The notes under the pieces are model-generated. The model made no database searches, had not been told where the DNA came from, and saw nothing but the letters and a program-made list of their open reading frames with translations. 64,000 nt of DNA from Algoriphagus halophilus (GTDB taxonomy: Bacteria > Bacteroidota > Bacteroidia > Cytophagales > Cyclobacteriaceae), in the NCBI RefSeq assembly GCF_900129785.1, contig NZ_FSRC01000001.1, forward strand, positions 2,046,001-2,110,000. Reading direction: 5' to 3'. A program made the position numbers and the translations under genes. Position 1 is the stretch's first letter, and every line of letters begins with the position of its first letter. Below, piece after piece: positions 27,581 to 34,957 of this stretch.

Positions 27581-27851
27581 ATATTCCCTGCATTAATTTG
27601 ATTCCCCTTTACTATCCCTATCTCCTCAGTGTGGCTAGCAAAATCTCCCTTCCCTCTATCTTTTCACTTAATTATCTCCCTGCCCCCTTAAGACTGCCTT
27701 GTACTGTGGGGTAAAACCATTAAAATGACCTTCCATCGGGAGCGCCGGGACGAATGCCATTTTTACAATACTAAAAAGTCTGATGCACAAACACCTATCC
27801 TAATCAACTATTACCTAGCATCAGGAATCTAAAGAAAAATGGGAATGGGGT
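27581..27851. other. Intergenic region, candidate origin of transfer
   Basis: Noncoding DNA upstream of the mobilisation operon. Bacteroidetes oriT sites usually lie here. I can see pyrimidine-rich stretches (such as CTCCCTGCCCCCTTAAGACT) but cannot name a nic site. Confidence 0.3.
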
Positions 27852-28031
27852 CTATTTTGCCTTGGACAACGTTCGGGAAGCAGAAGCCACAGTTTGCCTG
27901 GTCAAACCGGTCAGGTCACCCAGGTCTTTTTGGGTCAACAGATTGAGTAGCAAAAAAGAATTGCCATAAAAATCCTGTACTTGCTGGTCCAAAAATGAAC
28001 CCATGAACGAAACCTTTTCCGTGGCTTTTTC
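27852..28031 (-). pseudogene. Crp/Fnr helix-turn-helix remnant
   Basis: The minus strand encodes a C-terminal Crp-type segment ending LTQKDLGDLTGLTRQTVASA SRTLSKAK then TAG; TQKDLGDL-TGLTRQTV is a clear Crp helix-turn-helix. The frame is closed by a TAA about 10 codons before the first Met. Upstream DNA in another frame gives VVYLLPGNTMVQCREKA, so a frameshifted older gene is likely. It may be a relic of the kind of Crp regulator now fused to the terpene cyclase nearby. Confidence 0.5.
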
Positions 28032-28506
28032 TTATGAAGTTTTTTAGCTTTTTCTCGGCACTGCACCATCGTATTACCAGGTAGGAGATAAACCACTTCG
28101 AAACTATGGGAGATTACAGAACCATTTTTTTAAAGAAATCACGGTGGTACATATGGAACATCCTTCTCCAGAATGTGGATTCTGGCATTTGAACCAATGC
28201 CATCGTCCTTTTCCAAGCTTTCCTTGGGATGATATTTTCCTCAGTCAATTACCAATAGCCAAAAAAACCAACACCACTATTCCCAGAATAATCTATGGAA
28301 TACGAATCAGCATTAGTGTTTTTTTAAAAAATGAAACAACTACTGCCCTAAACTTGCCTGAAAAATGCTGGAATCCACCTGGACCACATCTGTAAAATAT
28401 TTCTCGATCAACTCAGGTCCTAATTGAAAGTCAGCTACCATGAACCCTCCTCCAACCAACAGAAAAAGCACATAAAACAAATCCCCATAATCATTAGCGG
28501 CACACC
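28032..28506. other. Noncoding stretch with a short open membrane-like frame
   Basis: No recognised gene. A minus-strand frame ending at 28340-28342 (TAG) reads DYGDLFYVLFLLVGGGFMVA then a hydrophilic tail, about 50 codons with one transmembrane-like segment. It has no upstream ATG except an internal one, so it is more likely a remnant than a working gene. Confidence 0.35.
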
Positions 28507-29343
28507 CTAATACCCCAAATCCGTTTCATCCATCCGTTTCTCCAAGCTGTCTTTCAGACTGTCCAAAAATATGGTGCGGTTTTTCTTCCTGATGCGCATG
28601 CTCTGGAATGTCCTGTAGAAATTCCCAACTTCCACATTGAACAACGACTCCATGATTTTGATGATCAATTTCACATCGCTTTTCCCATGGTTTACAGCCC
28701 CCCTGGAGTGCAGTGCATAAGCCAATTCAATCAAAGCAGATTTGGAATCCGTCCAACGATGGCGGGATTTGGATTCTGGTGGATGTTCAAAGCCCATTTC
28801 CAATTGGGTAATGCGTTGGCGGATGTATTCAATCAACCGTTCATAGGCCATGATCTTGGCCAACTTACTGCTGTTGACTGTGGAAAAGATGGGATCAAAA
28901 TCAAGGGAATAATCCGGAATCAGAGAAACTGGTTTTGAATTTCTTCTGAACAATAGCTCATCTTGATCGGTCCGATCCAGTTGATGGTAGATATACAGCT
29001 GGTGGTTTCTGGCAAAAAACTCCTGAATCTGATCGATCACCTGATGGTAATAGCTCTTGACTGTCTCAGTTTTTCCAATGGGCCTCTTGGATTCAATGTA
29101 GGTCAATTCAGAATAATAGATAAGCTCATGGAAGAGTTGAGGTTTGTATATTTTAAAAAACTGGATTTCCTCCTCCTCATTCAGAAATTCATAGCTCGCA
29201 ATAAATTCTTTCAACCGGAGCAATACCTCGTTGATGGTTCTTCCACATCGCTCCGCTTTTTGAAGCTCATTGGAAGATTCGTTGGCAATGTCATTCAAAG
29301 ATTGCTCCATCTCCTCAAGAAGCTTTTCAATATATGCTTTCAT
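28507..29343 (-). CDS. RteC family regulator, downstream copy
   Basis: 278 residues, mostly helical. The C-terminal half has the RteC pattern: DSKSALIELAYALHSRGAVN, HGKSDVKLIIKIMESLFNVEVGN, FYRTFQSMRIRKKNRTIFLDSL, each cited as key elements. In Bacteroides CTnDOT, RteC activates excision and transfer genes. The N-terminal ~100 residues form coiled coils. It is the last of three minus-strand genes beginning with the Crp-terpene cyclase fusion, separated from the other RteC copy by 67 bases. Precise targets are unknown. Confidence 0.82.
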   Translation of the reverse strand: MKAYIEKLLEEMEQSLNDIANESSNELQKAERCGRTINEVLLRLKEFIASYEFLNEEEEIQFFKIYKPQLFHELIYYSELTYIESKRPIGKTETVKSYYHQVIDQIQEFFARNHQLYIYHQLDRTDQDELLFRRNSKPVSLIPDYSLDFDPIFSTVNSSKLAKIMAYERLIEYIRQRITQLEMGFEHPPESKSRHRWTDSKSALIELAYALHSRGAVNHGKSDVKLIIKIMESLFNVEVGNFYRTFQSMRIRKKNRTIFLDSLKDSLEKRMDETDLGY

Positions 29344-29410
29344 ATCCTCCTTGGTTTAATTCTTGGCCCCATTTGCTCTCCAACAATTAGGGGCCTACCT
29401 TTTTATTATT

Positions 29411-30265
29411 TCATTCCTTTTCTTCATATCCGCTGATAAACGAATCCAGCCTGTCTTTACATTTATCCAGATACAGCGTTTTACTGCTTTTTCTAGACCT
29501 GATTTCTTCAAAAGTTTTATAGAAACCACGAAGTCTTTTTCCAAACACAGTTCCTAAAACCGATGCTAAATCAGAGACAGTGGCACTCCCATGATTGATG
29601 ACCGAAGTGCACTTCAAGGCATAGATCAATTCCACCAATTCCACCTTTGATCCAGTCCAAAGAAGTCCAGAAGCCACATTCATTTCCTCCTTTTGTTTTC
29701 CAATTCCCTTTTCCACCTCCCCTACTTTACCCAACAAAAAATTCATTAATCTACCCATGGCTTTCAAGCGACCAAAATACAGGGTATATACCGTACAGAA
29801 TTGGGAGTCCAAGGTATGTCGGACCAAATCTGGATAGATCAAAGGAGCTTCCGAAGCTCTCAAAAAGTACACCCGGTCTAAATAGGTTTTACCCAACACC
29901 AGGTAATTGTTCAAAGCAGCATATCGATGAAAGTACCGCCGGATTTCCTCTATTTTCTCTTGATAGAACAGGAAAATCTTCTCATTTTCCTCCAGTGGTT
30001 TACTTGATTCAATCAGGAACAACTCAGAAAAAAAATAGGATCGGGACAGCAATTCAGTCATGTATCGCTTAAAAAACCGGATTTCTTCCTGCTCTGATTG
30101 AAAACCCGAGCCTTTCACCCAGTCTTTGATTTCTTCCACTGTTTTGTCCACCACAAAAAAGGAAGACTCGATCATCAACAAGGGATTTTCTCCCAAGATG
30201 GAAAACTTGGACAGTTCTCTATCCAGTTTCTTCAGTCTGTTTTGAACATACTCAATGCTATCCAT
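29411..30265 (-). CDS. RteC family regulator, upstream copy
   Basis: 284 residues, a diverged paralog of the neighbour. RteC-type elements are visible: SKVELVELIYALKCTSVINHG, ATVSDLASVLGTVFGKRL, and FYKTFEEIRSRKSSKTLYLD. It starts just 1 base after the stop of the Crp-terpene cyclase gene, so it is in the same operon. Sequence similarity between the two RteC proteins is moderate, suggesting an old duplication. It probably controls conjugative-element functions, based on the family and on the mob genes downstream. Confidence 0.82.
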   Translation of the reverse strand: MDSIEYVQNRLKKLDRELSKFSILGENPLLMIESSFFVVDKTVEEIKDWVKGSGFQSEQEEIRFFKRYMTELLSRSYFFSELFLIESSKPLEENEKIFLFYQEKIEEIRRYFHRYAALNNYLVLGKTYLDRVYFLRASEAPLIYPDLVRHTLDSQFCTVYTLYFGRLKAMGRLMNFLLGKVGEVEKGIGKQKEEMNVASGLLWTGSKVELVELIYALKCTSVINHGSATVSDLASVLGTVFGKRLRGFYKTFEEIRSRKSSKTLYLDKCKDRLDSFISGYEEKE

Positions 30266-30266
30266 C

Positions 30267-31835
30267 TTACTGTTCTTTTTCCTTTAGCAATTCATGGTAA
30301 CGAGTGGTATCAAACAAGGACCAAGTGACCGCTCCTGAAACCTTGTATTGGATTTGATGTAAAAGGGATCGCTCCAATTCATTTCCCTGCTCTTCAATTT
30401 GCTGGGCCTGATCTAAAAATTCCTGGAGAATCACCCTATGTTCCGCCACGATTTCCTCTCTGACCTTTTCGTAGGGTAATTTTTGATGATGCATCATTAA
30501 CCTCAGTAGGTTATGAAAATCTCCTTGTGTTCTTTCTTTCTCATAGGATAACAGGTCATTGCTGAGGTAAATCAATTTCGCAGCCAACCTCCGTAATTTT
30601 TCAAACCTAACCAGCAGTGGATAACTCAAGCTGAATGCTTCGATCATCCCAAGTGGTGTTAAAGAGATCGCCAATTGCCCACCAGAAAAAAATGGACGTT
30701 GTTGGCGATAGGCTTCCAAAGTAGGCACAATTCCCTTATCCCTATTCTTAGCTTCCCAGGTATTCGATTCCAGGTACAACAAAAATTCTTCTTGGAGGAA
30801 AGAAAAAAAAGATTCCTGTTGTTGAATCAAAACCGGCAATTTTTGCCATAATTCATAGAAGGCATTTCGATAGGATAAAACACTTTTGGAAAAAAACATA
30901 TGGGTATCTCCTTGCATGACCCCTTTGAAACTTAGGGCAATTTCCTCCCAAAGTTCCCCTTTCAACCCCTTGGGTAGTTGATCTGTAAAATCATCCATGG
31001 CAAACAGGAGCGCAAATAATCGGGCCAACCATGATAAATTTTCCCATCTGGCATCAGGGTAAAGCCGGGCAGAAAGCCATGTCAATTGTGATTTCTTATA
31101 AGAGTTTTCGTCTTTTGAGCCGGTGAAAAACCGATGGATCATACTCCCCCAAACCAAGGTTTGGTTATCCAATTCCTCCACAGAGGGATGAATTTTTGAT
31201 TCAAAGGGATAGCTCAAGTGGGTTTTATAATACCTGATGATCCTGTTGAACTTAGCGGTTTGCATTTCCCTGCTGTTTTTACGGGAAATCGTTTTGGGTG
31301 ACACTCCCAGTAGGCTGGCCAATTGTTTCTGGGAAAGACTGGATTCAAATCCTGGATATTTTCTATTCAACTCAATCCGAGCTCTTTCATAAGGACCTTG
31401 AACAATTAACTGCCATTCTTCCTCCTTATGCCTCGCTATTTTATATAACTCTTCAGATAATGCCTGAAATTTGGGGAATTGATCTAGAATCAAGTTTGCA
31501 TTTTTGAAGGATAACCTAGTAAATCTGGCTTCTTTTAGAACTTTTAATTCAAATCGACTGGGTTGCTGATTGGAATAAGATTCCATTTCCACACAGACAT
31601 CGCCTGGAAAGTACAGCCTCTTCAAAGCCCCCAAATAAAACTTGCCTACTATTCCTTCCAGAATAAAACGAGATTCAATTTCCACGGCACCTGACTTTAG
31701 GATCACCTCCCTATTCTTTCGATTCCCTATGTCAAAAAAAGGTTCTAACTGCTGGTATTCCTCAATGGGCATTTCTTTCAAATAATCCAATAGCGGTTTC
31801 ATTTGAATGATCGACCAATCCAAATTCAATTTCAT
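30267..31835 (-). CDS. Crp/Fnr-type regulator fused to a class I terpene cyclase
   Basis: 522 residues from the ATG at 31833-31835 (an upstream ATG at 31892 is less likely). Residues ~20-130 look like a cNMP-binding fold (VEIESRFILEGIVGKFYLG, FPGDVCVEMESYSN), and 166-189 carry a Crp helix-turn-helix (SLSQKQLASLLGVSPKTISR). The C-terminal ~300 residues have every class I terpene cyclase landmark: DDFTD at 281-285 (DDxxD), Arg380 exactly 46 residues before the NSE triad, NDLLSYEKE with Asn426/Ser430/Glu434, and ArgTyr at 512-513. It should therefore be able to bind Mg and a prenyl diphosphate. It heads an operon with two RteC genes. Product, ligand and DNA target are unknown. The fusion is real in one frame, not an assembly of two overlapping frames. 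Confidence 0.88.
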   Translation of the reverse strand: MKLNLDWSIIQMKPLLDYLKEMPIEEYQQLEPFFDIGNRKNREVILKSGAVEIESRFILEGIVGKFYLGALKRLYFPGDVCVEMESYSNQQPSRFELKVLKEARFTRLSFKNANLILDQFPKFQALSEELYKIARHKEEEWQLIVQGPYERARIELNRKYPGFESSLSQKQLASLLGVSPKTISRKNSREMQTAKFNRIIRYYKTHLSYPFESKIHPSVEELDNQTLVWGSMIHRFFTGSKDENSYKKSQLTWLSARLYPDARWENLSWLARLFALLFAMDDFTDQLPKGLKGELWEEIALSFKGVMQGDTHMFFSKSVLSYRNAFYELWQKLPVLIQQQESFFSFLQEEFLLYLESNTWEAKNRDKGIVPTLEAYRQQRPFFSGGQLAISLTPLGMIEAFSLSYPLLVRFEKLRRLAAKLIYLSNDLLSYEKERTQGDFHNLLRLMMHHQKLPYEKVREEIVAEHRVILQEFLDQAQQIEEQGNELERSLLHQIQYKVSGAVTWSLFDTTRYHELLKEKEQ

Positions 31836-32122
31836 GTCCAATGTATTTAGATAAAAAAAATGGGGCGCTATCCTTGCAAATAGATCGCACATCCTACAGC
31901 TTACTAATTGATTCTAAAAATGGTAAGCTCAGGATGAATACCCTTTATTGAACTATAAGATAAGTTAATAAAACCTATAATTACTAGTGTAAACTAAATT
32001 ATATCTAGTTATAACTATAAAATGAGGACATTGTCCCTTTTTTTTCTAATTCTTCACAGCTGTGATTCAATAGTTTGAATAAAAACAGAATTTGGAACAC
32101 CGAAACAATTCGATGTTGCCCT

Positions 32123-32560
32123 ATGAATAATTGGTCAAGATTTAGTTCATCCATCCTAGTCTTGGTTTGGACTTATACAGGATTTGATAAAATTCTTAAT
32201 TGGGAAGCCAGTTGGAAGGCATTTCATAACCAGACATTTCCTTCAGAATTAGCGGGTATTCTTTCCTTTGCGGTTCCAGGCATAGAATTGCTCATGGCAT
32301 TGCTCCTACTCTTTTCATGTACAAGATGGTGGGGATTTCTCTCCAGTATCCTCCTCCTTACTGTCTTTACTACTTATGTAGGATTGATTTGGGTGGGAGC
32401 ATTTCCCAGGACTCCCTGCAATTGTGCAGGAATTATAGAGTCCATGGGTTGGTCAGCACATTTCTACTTGAACCTAGTCTTAATACTCTTTGGAATCGTT
32501 GGGCTGGTATTAACGAAAAAAAGGCAGGATACTCGCCTGCCTATCAAAGTAAAATTATAA
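32123..32560 (+). CDS. MauE/DoxX-like redox-associated membrane protein
   Basis: 145 residues from MNNWSRFSSSILVLVW; an earlier in-frame ATG at 32075 adds a non-matching leader. Four hydrophobic helices, beginning with a FDKILNWEASWKAFHN element typical of the DoxX/MauE superfamily, and a Cys-Asn-Cys motif in TPCNCAGI between helices three and four, like the CxC of MauE proteins. MauE members handle disulfide formation for periplasmic proteins. It diverges from the Crp-terpene cyclase operon and faces the DUF6520 gene, so it may supply the disulfide in that exported peptide. Confidence 0.8.
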   Translation: MNNWSRFSSSILVLVWTYTGFDKILNWEASWKAFHNQTFPSELAGILSFAVPGIELLMALLLLFSCTRWWGFLSSILLLTVFTTYVGLIWVGAFPRTPCNCAGIIESMGWSAHFYLNLVLILFGIVGLVLTKKRQDTRLPIKVKL

Positions 32561-33199
32561 CAGGATGTTTATGCTAGGATGATTTAAACAACTTGTCCTT
32601 CCTTCAATTTAAACTAATTAAGTTGAAAACCAATGAATTAGTAAATAAGATAAAGATCCAATCATGAAATACTCAGCATTAAAAAAAGCGGGCAGGGGCA
32701 TTGGACCATCCCCCACCCTAAAAAATATCTGAAATGATCTACCAGCTCATGGCTGAAGATTAGCAACAACCCCAAATAGTCAGGTTTAATCCACAAGGGG
32801 ATGAAAACCAGTAGAGACAAAAATAAGGCTTCAAGGTCTTCCCGAGACAAACATTGACTCGCTGTTACCAACAAAAAGGCTACATGACTGACTGTTCAGG
32901 ATCACTTTTAAAACAGGTTGAAGTACCGGAAACCGCTAATAATACAAACCAAGGATCAAGGACCTTCTATCTTTAATTAAACAAGATCGTCAACCTTGTT
33001 TACACACATCGAAAAGCTATTAGCTGTCCGTCGGTAATAGAAATAAAAAGGAGACTCATTTCTCTTGATGGCCTGGGGTAAGAGACAGACCAATACCCAA
33101 TGAGCCTCCCCCAGGGAGATGCCGAAAACCCTCAACAGAGTAGGCATACAACCAAAACGGTTTGTCTCTTTTTGATGCGTTAAAAAAGGGTCCATAACG
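32561..33199. other. Long leader or intergenic region before the DUF6520 gene
   Basis: About 640 bases. The minus strand has two short open frames (70 and 72 codons) that look unprotein-like. An inverted repeat AGAGACA (33081-33087) and TGTCTCT (33163-33169) spans the last part and could fold a leader RNA. No promoter is certain. Confidence 0.4.
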
Positions 33200-33472
33200 A
33201 TGAATAAATTAATGAAATCCCTGCCTGCACTGGCTTTGGTGCTGGCAGCAACCTTTGCTTTTGCTTTCTCTCCTAAAGGAGAATCCCTCAGTCAGTTTGG
33301 TGAAGATTCTGGACAGTGGATCGATGTGACCGGAGTTACTCCCGGGCCGAGCACTTATACATGTGATGCTGCAGTAGATGCCCATTGCTTATATGATGCG
33401 CCAAATGGAAATCCATTGAGTCCTGATGAAGACAAAATGTTTGTCAATCGAGGTATTGCAGATCGAAAGTAA
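33200..33472 (+). CDS. DUF6520 family small exported protein
   Basis: 90 residues. N-terminal MNKLMKSLPALALVLAATFAFAFSP is a signal peptide, and the mature part is short and acidic, with a Cys55-x7-Cys63 pair (TYTCDAAVDAHCLYD). The pattern of a signal peptide plus a short acidic, Cys-containing tail is that of DUF6520 proteins in Bacteroidetes. Function of the family is unknown; I infer an exported peptide that may be oxidised by the MauE protein and possibly taken up by the SusC/SusD pair. It converges on the susD gene with a shared terminator. Confidence 0.8.
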   Translation: MNKLMKSLPALALVLAATFAFAFSPKGESLSQFGEDSGQWIDVTGVTPGPSTYTCDAAVDAHCLYDAPNGNPLSPDEDKMFVNRGIADRK

Positions 33473-33491
33473 GAGCGCTTAGCTTTTAGGG

Positions 33492-33521
33492 TAAGCCCGG
33501 GTTCCAATCCCGGGCTTTTTT
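33492..33521. terminator. Shared intrinsic terminator of DUF6520 and susD genes
   Basis: AAGCCCGGG pairs with CCCGGGCTT around a TTCCAAT loop, then a T-run. It lies between two convergent genes, though the A-run on the left is short, so it favours the plus strand. Confidence 0.8.
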
Positions 33522-34840
33522 CATCGATTTTCCAACTCTACTTCAGAAGCAGGTAAAGCCAAGAACTGACTTTCCGGGGCTGGCAGGGAATATAACTCTC
33601 CTCTGATTTCGCGAACGGGAAATTCCATCACTTCTCCCATCGCAAACAGCCGTTTAATATCCATCCATCGGGTTCCACGGAAGACCTGCTCTTTTTGCCT
33701 TTCCTCCAATACCAAATCCAAGGGTTCTTTGGTTAATTGGACTTCCCAGTCCTCCCAACCCTGGTATCGTTTTTCAGCCAACATCCCCAATAAGGCCAGC
33801 CCTTCTTCTGTCCTCTCCAGACGGATCAAAGATTCCCCGGCAGTCAAATACATTTCAGGTAAGGCTATTCCTGTAAACAGGTTGTAATCTCCATTGTAGG
33901 AACCTTTGAATAGGCTTTCTCCAGTAGCTGCTGCACTGAAAAACAGACCGGCTCTTAAGTCACCTGCTCTATACTTCTCCCGCAAATCAGGATTGATAAA
34001 AGTGGCTGCACTGGCAGTGACCGAAAAGCTACTGGTAACTCCATAGTATAAGACTTCTGAATTAAAGAGGGTAAAAGGATATGCTGCTGTACTATCCAAT
34101 TCATGGTAATCCATCAGGTTCCCTAGCTCCTGCTCCAACACCTCGGTTGCAGCATCCAAGGCTTCTTCCCATCTGCCTTCATATAAGTACAATCTGGCCA
34201 ATACTGCCTTTGCGACCTTTTTGTTGGGACGGTTTTTAAATTGGGAACTTGATGCCATCAATTCGTATGCTCCCCATAAATCCTCCTCTACCTGATTCAA
34301 CACTTCTGAAATTGACCACCATTCAGAAGCCTCGTTGATATTTGGGCTAAGCTTCACGGGCAATTTGATTTCCTCGCTTCCTATTCCAGGTGAAGGCAAA
34401 AACAAGGTGGCCAACTCAAAATAGGCCAAGGCCCTAATAAAAAGCGCCTCCCCTTTTAGTTGCTGTATTTCCGTTTCCAAGCCCAACTTTTCCAAAACAT
34501 CCAATGAGACATTGGCAGTAAACACTTTCCTATAAAATTTGGAGTAATCCGTGGAGCGTTCGGTAGGTTCAAATACCTGGGTTTTCCACAGATAGGCATT
34601 CTGCTCCCAAGGTGCGAGCCGTTCCCAATTTGCATCCTCGGTTTGCCAATCATCCGAAAGGATAAAATTTACCAGGGTATTCTCGTTTAACTGGGTATAA
34701 TAATCCAGCAAAGCCCGGACATCTTCTTTGGTATTGGGTACCAAAATGGACTTCTCTGGTTTTTCTTCCAAAAATCCCTCACAAGAGCTTAGGACCAGAA
34801 TAACTACCAATGACAGGTATAGATACTTTATATTTTTCAT
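33521..34840 (-). CDS. RagB/SusD family outer membrane lipoprotein
   Basis: 439 residues. Lipoprotein signal MKNIKYLYLSLVVILVLSSC (lipobox Cys at 20), then CEGFLEEKPEKSILVPNTKEDVRALLDY, the usual SusD N-terminal segment, and a C-terminal LEERQKEQVFRGTRWMDIKRL typical of SusD. Tetratricopeptide-like helices lie between. SusD proteins bind substrate over the SusC channel at the cell surface. It is slightly shorter than starch-type SusD. It follows susC by 117 bases in the same operon; substrate unknown, with DUF6520 peptide, siderophore or glycan as options. Confidence 0.88.
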   Translation of the reverse strand: MKNIKYLYLSLVVILVLSSCEGFLEEKPEKSILVPNTKEDVRALLDYYTQLNENTLVNFILSDDWQTEDANWERLAPWEQNAYLWKTQVFEPTERSTDYSKFYRKVFTANVSLDVLEKLGLETEIQQLKGEALFIRALAYFELATLFLPSPGIGSEEIKLPVKLSPNINEASEWWSISEVLNQVEEDLWGAYELMASSSQFKNRPNKKVAKAVLARLYLYEGRWEEALDAATEVLEQELGNLMDYHELDSTAAYPFTLFNSEVLYYGVTSSFSVTASAATFINPDLREKYRAGDLRAGLFFSAAATGESLFKGSYNGDYNLFTGIALPEMYLTAGESLIRLERTEEGLALLGMLAEKRYQGWEDWEVQLTKEPLDLVLEERQKEQVFRGTRWMDIKRLFAMGEVMEFPVREIRGELYSLPAPESQFLALPASEVELENR

Positions 34841-34957
34841 GATATTATATTTGATATGAATAAAAAAGGGTGGCCAGCCAAGCCAGCCAGGAGGTATTTG
34901 GGTTTATATCAACTAAACTTTATGAATAAATTTTCCTCCGATTACCCTGTTTAAGAT

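Noticed and set aside
28144..28395. Plus-strand frame of 83 codons
   Set aside because: Unusual composition (many Pro, His), no domain, no ribosome or promoter support.
32662..33195. Two minus-strand frames of 70 and 72 codons
   Set aside because: They lie in the DUF6520 leader region and do not look like proteins, although a small peptide cannot be excluded.
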